A program made the translations under genes and the position numbers. Below, in pieces: positions 22,808-35,225 of a DNA stretch of 64,000 nt. The notes beneath the pieces are model-generated. The model was given only the letters and a program-made list of their open reading frames with translations. It had not been told where the DNA came from and ran no database searches. How positions within the stretch are numbered: the first letter of the stretch is position 1; every line of letters starts with the position of its first letter. Source of the stretch: Daucus carota subsp. sativus. Lineage: Eukaryota > Streptophyta > Magnoliopsida > Apiales > Apiaceae. The stretch lies in NCBI RefSeq assembly GCF_001625215.2, contig NC_030383.2, forward strand, positions 60,068,949 to 60,132,948. The letters are read 5' to 3'.

Positions 22808-23680
22808 GTTAAATATATAAATTTTTGATTAGGAAGATATTTGCTGAGGTTTAAACGGACTCTGCAAATTGTATTGAATGAATGAATGTTGCAATTGACC
22901 TCACATCTGCACATTGATGGGCCAATTTTGTGTTGAGGATGTGAGAGCCATGCTAACCCAACACTTTCAAAACGGAAACGAATGAAAGAAATCTTAATCA
23001 CTTTTGGGCCTGTTCTCCCTGGCCATTTGTCGCAAAACATTAGCTATACCATGTCTTAAGCTAAAATTTTAGGAAATACTGTAGAACAAAAATTCACTCC
23101 AAATTTCCTGAACTCATTTGTGTTTTAACGATTAAATACTCAACTCTCATTTTTTGGACACTCTTTCCCATATTTTTTTATTATCTTTTTGTTAAAAGAA
23201 TTGGAATTTAATAGTATAATAATAATAAGGAACACAAATAGGAATTATTGTTGGAGTTGTCAGTCAATAATATTCAATATAGAATCCCTATTTTTAAGAA
23301 TTTGAATTGTTTATTATATATTTAGGGAACTTATTTGGAACATCGCTGTTCTAAAAGGGCATTTTCTTTTTTGTAAAACAATTTTGGATTTAGGCTCAGA
23401 ATTGGTCATCCTTACGAATTATATTGATTTAATGTACAAGTGGTTAGCTTAATTTATTTGTTTAATTCGAAAGTTTTTAACCCGACAAAAGTAATTGGAA
23501 AAAAAAAGTATTAACCCGATTTACTTCATGGGTTCGGATTTTATAAACTGATCCAACCCAACCTGATTGAAAAATATGAGAACGTATTAAATTTATCCAT
23601 CTCATCGCATATTAACCTAGTTCATTTAGTTTTATTGTATTTGTGTGATCTTTAAATTTAATATAGTAATTTTTGTTTGC

Positions 23681-23738
<58 letters not shown>

Positions 23739-24747
23739 TAAATTTATGAATGAGAATAAGAGATTAAATTTATTATTATGTTTGTTTACGAGCACACAAC
23801 ATGAATATTGTTTGCTTGTTACGTAAACGTGTTTATGCTGGTCGCGTTTAATAGAGAACCGGTCCTTAAATTAGAACCATAGAATCACTAAGATTCTGCT
23901 CCAGAACCCTAAATTTTAAATAGATTTTTAGAATCTAAATCTAAATCAAAAATAATTTTAAAATATAATACATAAATATTGACATTTTTTTACATGTGAA
24001 TTTCTACCGCAGAACCCTAACCTAATACTAGAAATAAGGTAACGGTTGTATAGTTCTTTCTCTAATGGTCTCTCTTGAACATGTCCCTATGCCTCTAAGT
24101 CTATCTATTTAAGTAGCAAACAAATATGAATGAGAAAATGAGATTAAATTCATGAATATATTTGTTACTATTTATTTCGTGTAAATTAATTCAATTTTAT
24201 GTATTTTACAAGATCGTGAAAATAATTTTTAGTATAAAAACTTGGATGTTGAAAACCAGTTTGATACCGATAATTATAATATTTTGCTGAAATATTTTCA
24301 ATTTCTAAGATCTTAAGACTTACCGTTCTAGTTATATAATTTATTAACCCAATCAAATCAATCCAAACCGAAGTACTACAAATTGGTTTGGGTTAAATTT
24401 ATACGGTTTGAGTTGGGTTGAAATTTTGAGAATCCAATTTAATTGAGTTGGGTTAATAAATTCTGTCATAATAATCGATCATAATAATTAAAATGATCAA
24501 AGCACAAAATATCAGGAGTTAAACAAATTAATGTTTTATAAATACTTGATTTGAGTGATGTGAAATGTTTTCTCGAAATAAGTCAAACTCCTTGTATTGG
24601 CAAGTCAAGAGCAGCCAAACAGCCCTCGATCACACACGTTTCTGTCACAATTTTTTTTATCATAAAATTATATTGAGATACAACACCGAAAATTTATCGG
24701 TCCAGTTCAATCAATTTTTGTTCAGCTACCAACAAAAAAAAACCTAC
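22808..24747. other. AT-rich spacer with a TA microsatellite
   Basis: No gene is seen. A (TA)n tract of about 45 bases lies at 23688-23733. Stretches rich in gggttgg/ccaaccc-like words (23510-23560 and 24340-24470) look like fragments of old MITEs. Confidence 0.5.
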
Positions 24748-25206
24748 GGGGTGTACTCGATTGGGATTTTGATGCATTATTTTTAATCTATAGATTTTAA
24801 TGGATTGTATGGGATTTTGATTTTGTGCGGATTCTTGACGAAATGTCGCAGAGTTGATAGGATTTAGGTAAAATGCTTCAAAATCCCATTGAATTTGGTG
24901 GGATTTCAAAAAACTTAAAATACACTGAAGAATGCCACAAAATCCATCATTTTATGAAATGAAAAAAAATCCATCAGCATTTGAATACCATCAGATTTTA
25001 ATGGATTTCAAACAATCCCAATCGAATACCCTCAGATTTTAAAGCATAATTTAAAATCCCAATTGAATACCACCAGATTTTGTAGCATAATTTAAAATCC
25101 CAATTGAATACCTCAAGATTTTAATGGATTTCAAACAATCCCAATCGAATACCTCGGATTTCATGAATGCAAAAAAATGCTTTAAAATCCCAATCCAATA
25201 CACCCC
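24748..25206. mobile_element. MITE with 30-bp inverted ends and inner tandem repeats
   Basis: The left end is ggggtgtactcgattgggat and the right end is the inverse of ggggtgtattggattgggat; pairing continues for about 30 bases. Inside, blocks of ttaatggatttcaaacaatc and aatttaaaatcccaatt recur several times in tandem. No convincing target duplication (flanks cctac/cctag). Length 459 bp. Confidence 0.72.
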
Positions 25207-26000
25207 TCCTAGGCTCCTCTCTTTCTTCTTTTTCCGGCCGTAGTCGGAGATTTCATCGATTTTCACCGATGAAAAGCTCTGAATCAGTTTATTTCTCTTG
25301 ATTTGTTCTCGTTTTTCTCAATAATACTCCCCACCGAATTCGTTAGAAGATTTTAGATCTACTCGATTTTCAAAATTTTGACTTAGTGATAAATCATTGA
25401 GATGAGTCAACGACGAGTTAAGTGACTTTAATTTAATTTTAGCCATAGTCGATGATTACATATATTTATATTCGATAAGGTAAGGATCGTGTAAATTGAC
25501 CCACGACAATGGTATGAGTTCAAAATCTTTTGTTTTAGTACTTTTAATATATTTTTCTTATATATGATTCGTTTATAACTAGATTAATAAGGCTTGTTGT
25601 ATTTTTGTTTTAATTATTGTGGCCCTATCAAGGGAGTGCCATACTTGATTGCTTTTTGATCGTTTATTGTGATTATATTTGTCGTTTATTAATGATTGTG
25701 TTATTTTAGATGACTTTGTTTCGATGCCTGGCATAATCTTTAATGCTTGATTCTTCCTTTTTTCTCCTTCTTTATTGTTTTCCTTTCCACGGATTTTCAT
25801 TTTTCATCAAGGTTGAAATTTTATTGGCTAAATTTCCGAGGCCATCTTTGCATGATCTTTGGTTAGTCAGTAGACTTTTTTGAATGAAAATTTTCCTTTA
25901 CTCTTAGTACCGCGGTTTTTGCTTTTCTTTCGAGTGTTTTTTTTCAGGTATCAAAATTTTTATCTAATTTTTGTGGGGCTTTTCTTCAACATGTCCTTTG
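25207..26000. other. AT-rich spacer
   Basis: No ORF with conserved features, no repeat structure that I could see. Confidence 0.4.
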
Positions 26001-26718
26001 ATTAGATAAAGGAAAATAGATTTTTTTACCATCCAACTAATTATTTATTTAGAAACCTACCACCGAACTATAATCTTTTTCTTTTTTGTCACTAATGTTA
26101 GGTACGGATTTTTTTTGTCACTAACGTTAGGTTCGGATTTGATTATTAACACTATATTATTCATTTTAGCATTATTAAAATATAGTGATAGTCTGCAATA
26201 TAATGATGATCTGATATGTGTCGATATTTTTATACGTAATACTCCATAATATTGCAGACTACCACTATATTGTTATAATGCTAAAAAAATAACATATTGT
26301 TAATAATCAAATCCAAATGTAATGTTAGTGACCAAAAAAATCCAACGTTTCGTAACTTTTATTTGAAAAAATTTCTTTTTTTAATAAAAGTTTAAACATC
26401 AAACTTTTATTCAGAGAAAAAAAATTTAAAAAATACATTATGTAACTATACTTTAAATGAGAATGGAAAAACGTGTCAAAAAATAACGTAAAGAAATGAA
26501 GGGGGCAGAGGGAGTATAAAGATATAGTCACATATCATATCACCATAATTTTGCAGACTAACACTATATTTTAATAATGCTAAAAAGAATAACATAGTGT
26601 TAATAATCAAATCCAAACAACATTAGTGACAAAAAAGGAAAAAATTATAATTCAGTGGTACGTTTCTAAATAATTAATAAGTTGGGTGGCAAAAAAATCT
26701 ATTTTCCCATTAGATAAA
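26001..26718. mobile_element. Foldback MITE (Mutator-like) with perfect 10-bp target duplication
   Basis: The element spans 26011-26708, flanked by attagataaa at 26001-26010 and 26709-26718. The left end ggaaaatagatttttttacc and its inverse at the right end begin arms of about 200 bases that pair almost throughout. A piece of the right arm (aatattgcagact to ttagtgac) is present twice, at about 26250-26335 and 26555-26640. Between these lies Stowaway-like sequence ending gcagagggagta. So a second element probably inserted or recombined here. Confidence 0.85.
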
Positions 26719-27270
26719 AGGTTTTTATGTAGGAAAGAAACTATCCTATTTTTTAATATTTTATTTCGGTACAATTTATTGACGTGAAAGTCCAGTGAAA
26801 AAAAAAAAAAAAGTTAAGCTGGACCTTTCCGATGAGTCTAATAGTCTATGAATTGTGACAATAACACTATAACAGTACCCATTCAACAACTCCCTGACTC
26901 AGTAATTACGGCTCCTCTAGTCAATGCCTACTGTCAACAATCTAACACATTTCAACCCAACAACAACAACTTGCCCACCACATTCTAAGCTCTTACAAAC
27001 CCACGAGATTTCTCAGCTCATATAGTTGCAGACAGTCTGAATGAGTGGCCATAATTATCCAGACCTCCCTCTGACCCTCTCTGCCTTCACATCCTTGTGT
27101 TTAGTCTCCCTCTGCGTGGGGCATTTCACAGCTACATGTCAAAATTTTCCAATATTGTTTCGAGTCCACAATTATTTAAGACCGGGGCCTCCACTATTTT
27201 CTTAATAATTATGATTAAAGTGGAAATCCATATATTATGTGCACATGACTCTTTTCTTCTTTTTGGTAGT
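26719..27270. other. Spacer without a recognised gene
   Basis: Part of this region (26870-27130) is less AT-rich and contains CT-rich and aacaacaac tracts, reminiscent of a gene leader, but no supported ORF follows. Confidence 0.4.
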
Positions 27271-29012
27271 ATATGATTGCATTGAATTTTCACTTTATGG
27301 GAATCTGGTTGTTAAGAGCTACTTGTGGCAATCATCGAGTGTAAGTGTTCTACTAGTGTCATTCATCGAGAGTTCGAGAATTATTGGGTCTATAAAAAAC
27401 TCTATGTTTGGGCCAATAATTGTGCAAAAGGTCATTTAATAACTTTTAGGCTGCCTAATCACTTTCTCCCTGCCATGGTTAATTGCATATGTTTGGAGTA
27501 TTTTTAAAAAATTTATAAAATATAATTTAATTAAGTTATTTAAGAAAATTCTCCTAATAAAATATAGTATTTAAAATATAATTTAGAAATAAATATTTTA
27601 AAACAAATTATAAAATATTACTTTTTAAAAATTTTAAAATACATGACAAACCATAAAAATAAACCGTATAAAAATAACCCGGACGGAAGAAGGATCTAAA
27701 GACTCTATTTTTACAAGATACTTTAAGTTTTGTTACGCATCTGAGATGACGAGATAGTAAAAATTATTTTTAATTATTTTTTTGTGGTTAAAATTTTGAT
27801 CACATGTATTCGGAAAGTGAAAATTATAAAAAGTATATTTTTAACCATCCCGTCGAATCACTTAAATGTCTGTCTCAAAAATCAAAGAATCATATAGAAA
27901 ACAAAGAATATTATTTAATACATAAATAATCATAATATAAAATTATTTAATCATAAATAAGACAAATTTATATACTCGCATAATTTTATTTAGGGCTTTT
28001 TTCATAACTACCTAACCTCTTGAAATTTTTTACAAAAATAACTTTCAATATTTTTAAAAATAATATCTTTTATAAATTATTTAAAAAATATGACTTGCAA
28101 TTTCTACAAAATCATTTGTAACAACATTTGACAACAGTTGCAACGACTTGCAACTTCTGCAACCTCGTTTGCAATATTATTTACGACAGTTGCAAATGAG
28201 AAATTTAACTAATAATATATGATTGCATTGAATTTTCACTTTATGGGAATCTGGTTGTTAAGAGCTACTTGTGGCAATCATCGAGTGTAAGTGTACTGCT
28301 AGTGTCATTCATCGAGAGTTCAAGAATTATTGGCTCTATAAAAACTCTACCTTTGGGCCAATAATTGTGCAAAAGGTCATTTAATAACTTTTTAGGCTGC
28401 CTAATCACGTTCTCCCTGCCATGGTTAATTGCATATGTTTGGAAGTGTTCGGCAAGTATGTTAATTTTATAAAATATAATTTAATTAAGTTATTTTATTT
28501 TTTTCTAGTAAAAATGTAGTCTTTAATACATAAATTAGAAATGAATTTTTAAAAGCAAATTATAAAATTATACTTTATAAAAAATCTTAAAATACATGAC
28601 AAATAATAAAATTATACTGCATAAAAGTAAGTTGGACATAAGAAGAATCGTTATATATTACTCTGTATTTTTTCTCAAAGATGATTTAATTTTTGTCAAC
28701 TTCTCTCTCCTTTTTCTCTGTGTTTTTACGAGATACTTTAACTTTTGTTACATGTATGGGATGACAAGATCGTAAAAATTATTACTTCTGATTATTTTTC
28801 TGCAATTAAAATTTTGGACACATGTATTCAGAAAATGAAAATTTTTAAAAACTATATTATTTAACCATCCCCTCCAAACACTTAAATGTTTTTGTCAATA
28901 ATTAAAGGGTCATATAGAAAACAAAGAATATTATTTTATACATAATTGATCAAAATATAAATTATTTAATTATAAATAAGGGAAATTTATTCACTCACAT
29001 AAATTTATTCAC
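27271..29012. repeat. Tandem duplication, two ~0.75-kb copies at 946-bp offset
   Basis: The blocks 27271-27995 and 28217-29012 match along their length, starting atatgattgcattgaatttt and including gggccaataattgtgcaaaa and ccctgccatggttaattgca. Many substitutions separate them, so the event is not recent. The 28004-28216 spacer contains gggctttttt and acaacagttgcaacgacttg, similar to a transposon end at 54355. No ORF is conserved between copies. Confidence 0.8.
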
Positions 29013-29033
29013 CATGAAACTGTGAGGAGTACC

Positions 29034-29269
29034 ATATATGCATGGATATTCGTAAAAAAATTAGGGAATTTATCAAATATACTACTTTTTAGGATCTTAT
29101 TTGCAAAAATACTATCTTCCTAAATTAATTGCATATTTACTAAACTAAGTTTCTAAATTGCAAAAATACTACCCCCTCCCCCTGCAACTAAATGCAACCT
29201 CATATGCAACTGAATGCCTGATTTCAAGTTCCACTTTTTAAATGTCATTTTCGACCTCATCCTTGAAAT

Positions 29270-29335
<66 letters not shown>

Positions 29336-30537
29336 TGGAGATCTTTGGGGTACTAGATTTTGTGAGAAATTGGAGTCCTTAAGATCCACCATTAGATTAA
29401 AAAAAGATCCTGTGGTTGAGATTTAATCCAGTAAAATCAATTTTAATTAATAAAAAAACTATAGAATCAGTTTTAAAAAAATTTAAACGCTAATTCAAAG
29501 CTAAATCCCGCATCATCCGCTCAAAACTTCCTCCGTTATCACCGGGGCTTGTTTTTCGCTGTGATCATACAAAGGTGCGGGACTTGCCGGACTGATTTAA
29601 ACAACTGAGGTGTGCGCTGCAGGATGTACCTAAGTTACAGCATTCTACTTTGTTTGTTCTTCACTTTTGTTTACATGCCGGATTTTCGATCTCGATCATC
29701 TCAGATTTGCAGTACGGTGGCACCGTACTTCAATGGGTCACCATATATTTTGCTCCTCCAGACAATCGAGGGGAGTTTATTGATTTTGGGGTTTATTAAG
29801 AAATTGTTTGGGAGGGTGTGAGTTTAATTGGCACTCTAAGCAACTATAATCTGATTTAGAGTAATTCGACTATCAATTGCGAAACGGTTAATGAGTTTCT
29901 GTTAGTTCAGTACATTTGAGTTTGGGAACATCTTGGTGTTTAGTTTCTTATTTTGTGGACATCTGGGTATTTTGTAATTGGAGTTGTATGTGCACAGTAC
30001 AAAGTTTAATCCTGTGTATGTTCTGCACTTGTGATTGCAGCATGTGTAGTGTCCTTTGATGAGCACGAGTTGCGTCCTAGTGTCCTGCATTTGTTTGTTG
30101 GGGGGTTTATTTTTTGTCCCACACCTTACTTTGAAGCAAATGATATGCAGTACTTGCTTGTATCATGATTCTGATCAGACATCACATTAACGTGCGGCAA
30201 ATGAATACCGTCCTGCGACTGAATTATTTTTTCGTACCTCCAAACAGATGGATGAAGGGGTGAAAACAAATTATAAGGGGATAGAAGGAATGCAAGACAC
30301 GATTGCAGTTTGAATTCCTGAAAAATCTCATCTTGTTGTAATCTCCGCATGACTCGCGCTGTCCGCACAGACAGTACAAAACTTTTACAATTTGCCGCTA
30401 GTTGTATAAACTTAAATATATTATATTTTTAAAAAAAAACAAAACAGTTGTAATGCATTCCGTTGGATCCTTTTAAAATGGAGGGCCTAGATTTGGACTC
30501 CAAGACTCCAAGAAAATATAGGATCCCAAATAACTTT

Positions 30538-30574
<37 letters not shown>

Positions 30575-30950
30575 TGAAAATCTGGTCGAAAATGACATTT
30601 GGAGACTGGAACTTGAAATCAGGCATTTAGTTGCATTCAGTTGCATTTGGTTGCATTCAGTTGATTCTATTTTGATCTAATGGCCCCGCCAGGGGCACCC
30701 ATACATCAGTTGTAATTTACAGTTTTCAGTTGCATTTAGTTGCTTATGAGATTGCATATTCAGTTGAATATTGCCCCTGCGGGGCCTGCAACCCAAATCC
30801 ACCACAATATCACCCCATCCTAAAAAAATTCAGTTGCTTATGAGGTTGCATTCAGTTGATTCTGTTTTGATCTAATGGCCCCGCCAGGGGCACCCATACA
30901 TCAATTGTAATTTACAGTTTTCAGTTGCATATGAGATTCATCCTTGGAAT

Positions 30951-31003
<53 letters not shown>

Positions 31004-31024
31004 TGGATATTCGTAAAAAAATTA
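29034..31024. mobile_element. Composite repeat island flanked by 30-bp direct repeats
   Basis: A 30-bp sequence containing gcatggatattcgtaaaaaa occurs at 29034-29063 and 30995-31024 and brackets 1.93 kb of foreign-looking DNA. Inside, an arm at 29183-29256 (gcctgatttcaagttcca) is inverted at 30584-30646. (TA)n tracts lie at 29275-29331, 30542-30572 and 30953-31000. A block of about 85 bases with tggccccgccaggggcaccc occurs at 30655-30745 and 30850-30935. The core (29480-30370) has higher GC, possibly captured DNA. No ORF matches a family I know. Confidence 0.65.
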
Positions 31025-31894
31025 TCCTTTTCTTTGTTTAAAACTTATTTAAATGGAGCTAACTTCCACTGATCTATTTAATTCCTCGGCCTTCCGCAGA
31101 TAGGAAAGTCTGCTGTTACTCTGGCGGAGCTGACTAAAACTTTATCACAATCATAATCTCTTGTTAGCATTTTTTAAAATTTTATTTTTTCAATACTATA
31201 ATCGTTAAACAATCCGCATATTCATCCGAATATCTCTCCGAGACAACCTACTCCACCTAAATATGTTCGAATGTTTAACTTCTATATAATAATAATCGAA
31301 CAGATATATTTAAAAAATTCTTAAAAGCAGCCCTATTTTAAGACCAGAATATGAATATGATTTTAGAAATTGAAAATCGAAACTAATCATTGAATTTTTT
31401 TCCAAGAAGTTAAGAATTTTTAATCACGATAACCTTTTAAGAATTAATAGAAATTTTTTAATAAATCTAGAATTTTTAAATCACTCCGATACGTTCTTGT
31501 CCTGTCACAGTGACAATAGCGAAATATCTTGAATTAAATAAATTTCACATGGCCGGTGAAGTTATTATTTTAATATTAGTGCTGGGAGGTTTAGTAAATT
31601 ATTGTGCGCAATCTTTCTAAATTATTATTTTAAAAATCGGATCCGAAAAGCATATGTTTAGCACGTTTATATATTCAGAAAATCATTGAACATTAACATC
31701 AATCAAACTCTGACCTCAATTATTTTTTTTACCAGAAGAGAAGATCCTTCATTGCAGCAAAAGACAAACTAACTGACATGTATATTCACCAAGTTAAGCT
31801 ACATGACAAAAACTTCTTTAACAAAAAATGGCACACATTCCAAGAAAAAAAAAGGTTGATAAGGCAGTGAAATTAGACTCATGTGGATTATTAG
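31025..31894. other. Spacer and 3' flank of the next gene
   Basis: AT-rich without ORFs. The right part (about 31700-31894) should include the 3' UTR of the minus-strand gene ending at 31895. Confidence 0.45.
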
Positions 31895-33131
31895 CTAGCA
31901 GCTGCATCCTGATCTTGGAGATGTTGAAGCAATTGCCACTGCTTGTGCCCAGACCTTTAGCCTTGCTTTTACATCTTTTGGATCATCTCCTGTTTTATCA
32001 AAGAACAGGGACACGTTAAATGACTAGTTCTCTGAAAACTCGGAAAAATGAAATATTGAGACTGGTTGGACAAACTTAAAAAAACTGATTTCTTTCTTAA
32101 AGTAAAGAAGTGGATTAGTAAATTAGTTAATGAAGTATTTGAAAAAGAAGTAAAAGTTCCGAAAGAAAAGTTAGCATTCTCAATTTCTTAAAAATGCTTC
32201 ACTTAGTACACAAACGGGTCAAGAAATGTACGAGCCAGACGGGCGCATTAGCTCTCTAATGTCAATTGACAAAATTAGGTGACCAGTTCTTCCAAAACGT
32301 AAAACGTAAGACGTGAAGATAAGTACCTGGACTAGAAATGCGCCAATTAGAGATCGGAGAGCTGCCACCGCTGCTGGTGGTGCAACCACCGCCAGTGTCG
32401 AGCACCGGGGCCGAGATTGTGAGCCTGCTAGGCATGATCTTGGCATCCAACTCTAACTCGAATCCCAGATCCCTACAAGCCTTCACTTCCTCCATGTCCA
32501 TACACAAAGAATGTGCTCCTCCTTTCGGCCTTGTGATCACTCTCAACCCTGATCCATTCTGATCACTCTCCCCACTAAAACTATTGCCATGACTCCTCCA
32601 ACTACTCAAATTCTCTTCATCAACATTCCTATTCTCTCTTTTCAAAACCCTCCTCTTCCATCTCCTCCTCCTGTCACTCTTGCTCGCCTTTCGAGTTTCG
32701 TTCTCGCTTGAATACTGCTTAATTTTCCCTACCAAACCCTGGTGCCTTCTGTGCCCTAGTGGAGTTCCAGGAAGCGAAAAAACTCCCACAGGCTTTTTTT
32801 CATTCTCATTTTCCGAAGACAAACAATTCTTGCCTTCCTGGCCAGGACTATCAGATAATTCTTCATCAGCATCCCCACCAAAGTCAATACTCTCAATTGA
32901 CAACCTAGACAACATGGCCTTAAGGCCATTCTCATTGCTTTCGGGCTCGAAACCCTCACAATCCAAGGTGGAGTTGCTTGTAGTGCAAGTAGCTAGCCTG
33001 GAGATCCCATGCACTTGTGAATTACAATCTTGATGATGATAATGATGATGGTAATGATCAAAAGGGCCTTGATCCTCCACATCATCCAGCTGAAAATTCA
33101 TTCTGTCATCATCCAACTCCCAAGAAGTCAT
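31895..33131 (-). CDS. Plant protein of unknown function, 299 aa
   Basis: Two exons, 33131-32327 and 31989-31895; donor ccag|gtac and acceptor acag|gaga keep the frame to TAG. The protein starts MTSWELDDDRMNFQLDDVED, has a His-rich stretch (YHHHYHH), long Ser/Asn/Arg-rich low-complexity sequence, a basic run (SKSDRRRRWKRRVLKR) that could be a nuclear signal, and a conserved C-terminal end GDDPKDVKARLKVWAQAVAI. The C-terminal motif and order resemble Arabidopsis At2g46940/At3g62070 as I remember them; no function is known to me. The intron 31990-32326 holds a hAT-type MITE shared with 11578-11796. Confidence 0.85.
32070..32222. mobile_element. hAT-type MITE fragment in an intron
   Basis: Read in reverse it begins gacccgtttgtgtactaag and continues through ttttaagaaattgagaatgc, matching the interior of the element at 11578-11796 (gacccgtttgtgtaaagaag, tttaagaaactgagaatgct). 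The left edge is not sharp. Confidence 0.6.
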
Positions 33132-33230
33132 TCTTGAAAAATCTTGAAAAATAAAGCTCTGGTTTTTGAGGTTTGTTTTATTTGGATGAGCTTGAGAGAG
33201 TGTAAATTGAGATGATGATAAGGGAGGTTA

Positions 33231-33240
33231 CATTTATAGT
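33231..33240 (-). promoter_or_regulatory. TATA box of the 299-aa protein gene
   Basis: Minus-strand ctataaatg lies about 100 bases upstream of the ATG at 33131. Confidence 0.5.
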
Positions 33241-35225
33241 GCAGATAGATAAAGAAGAAAAGAGTGTTGATGAATGATATGGCTGAGTATGAAACAGAAT
33301 GGGGTCCATGTATAATAACAGTTGTCAAAAGCCAATGGATGGTTTAGCCAGTTGAGGAGTTTGTGTATATCCTATTCTACTTTCTTCTGTCTTCTTGTGA
33401 CAGCTGCACACTCTTCTATCCTCACCTTCTTAAACACTTGTGGATTGGGTACTCCCTCATTTTACAGTCTCTCTTCAACGTCCCGCAATGAAATCTTGTC
33501 TGTCTATAATCAGAACCGTCTGTATATTAATTATCAGAATCAAGATTTATTATTTGGTGGATGTATGTATAAAATATATCTAGTTTACCGTGATTTAATC
33601 TAAAATAAAGATTTATCCTCTGTAGTCCGACAGAAATTCTTTACTGAAAGAATTTCTTTAACCAAGACTTTTACCAGAAAAAATTATGATAAGGGGACTC
33701 TGGGAGGACCGAATTATACTGAGGTAGGTTTTTTTTTTTTTTTTTGCCAGCAATACTGAGGTAGTTTTAGTTGTTGTAACTTGTAACTCCATTGTTTGTG
33801 TGGTTACCATAAACTTACACTTTAGTATATACTCTGTACTCACCCAGTCACCCGTGGATACCAACTGTTTTCATGTGAATACTGATTGTAACATTTTCTC
33901 TCTGTCTTGCCTATGAACACTGTAGAACAATGTGAAATTTCCTCCGTCTATAAAATTCGGAAATTGAAATGAATTGATTGATTTCAAGATTTTATCAGAA
34001 ATTATTTTTGAAAAATAATTATCAAAAAAGATTTTTAGTCAGATCGGAATGTAATCGATAAATTGTTAAAATATTTTTTTAAAAATTAATCGAGAATAAA
34101 TCAAAAAAATTCAATAAATCGAAAATTTTTAGAACAAAACTTTACACATATAAATTTATTAATTTAAAGTGGTTATCTGTAATGGGTTTAATTTGGGATG
34201 AGAAATCAACATGTCGATCATATTTAAATGCAGTTTTTTCTTGTGAAAAAACATATTTAGTTTTTTAACTTTATAGTATTTTTTTAAACCAGTAAATTTG
34301 GGGGAAAAAGATAAAAGAACCTATATTGATCATATCGAAAAGTCTTTCCACACTACTTTGAAATTAAAACTTTCAAATGAATAAAAAGTATATAAATATA
34401 TAAGTTTGATTCTCATTCTTGCATCCTGCCATAAATATAGTGTCAAAAACTGAATATTACTTACAAAAAATGTGTTTACAATATAAATCAAGATATTATT
34501 TAAAATCATATTGTGTAAATTCTACACTTACAACAGTGTCACATCATTATATTGTCAAACATAATACTATAACAAAACTCAGGCACCTAGCCAATCAAGC
34601 AAGACTTTAGGTGGTGTGAATTGCGAGTAGTGTGGAGAAGTCACAAAATGATAAATAAGACCATGCCGGCTTTACTTATTCAGACATTATTATTTATTAT
34701 TAAAATAAATTTTAAATATTTAAAGGCCACAATGATTGGCAAATTGGCATGTATTTGTCATATATGGGCATGTCAGTCTCTAGAAACTCCGAATTTAAAA
34801 CATGTTAGTAGTAAAACTAATGCAAACCTTTGAGACTTGAGAGTAGTGGTGTAGCAGTACCAAGAATATCAATGCCGCCAGGTGCTTAATGTACATACAC
34901 GTATGTCTGTTCGAACGTTGCACGGCATGAATCTGAAGTCTGAAAGTTCTTGTAATTCTTACGATCTGTCGATATGTGACACGTAAACCAGTGGCGGAAC
35001 ACAGAAAATTTTGTATATTTTTCAAAAGATAAAAATTTCAAGTGCAAATATAATTATACAGCTGATCAGTGCAGTACATTTTCAACTAGGACTAGAATTT
35101 TTGTACAGCCGCTGATAGATGAAAATTTATCTACTTTACGGGGCAGAAAACATACATTTGCAGCCTAGCATAGAGTAATACAAGAGAATAACTAGACATG
35201 TTATGCAGCTAGGAGGATATAGTAC
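33241..35225. other. Spacer between the unknown gene and the CHMP7 gene
   Basis: Short CT-rich blocks near 33350-33480 may be promoter sequence. The rest is AT-rich. It contains one poly(T)/(A) scar (33716-33764). No supported ORF. Confidence 0.45.
33716..33764 (-). mobile_element. Short poly(T)/(A) insertion scar
   Basis: The 12-bp direct repeat atactgaggtag occurs at 33716-33727 and 33753-33764. The insert is 25 bases: g, 17 T residues, then gccagca. On the minus strand this reads tgctggc plus a 17-base poly(A). This is the clearest of the scars. Confidence 0.65.

Noticed and set aside
27271-29012. Solo or paired LTRs of a retrotransposon
   Set aside because: No TG...CA ends, primer binding site or polypurine tract was found around either copy, so I left it as a tandem duplication.
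29153-29392. ORF encoding a long Tyr-Ile repeat
   Set aside because: It is simply the translation of the (TA)n microsatellite.
31730-31760. Another poly(T)/(A) insertion scar
   Set aside because: A T-run followed by accagaag is present, but no flanking direct repeat could be found.
32338-33033. Several + strand ORFs opposite the 299-aa protein gene
   Set aside because: They overlap the minus-strand gene with its conserved C-terminal exon and intact start; they are reading-frame shadows.
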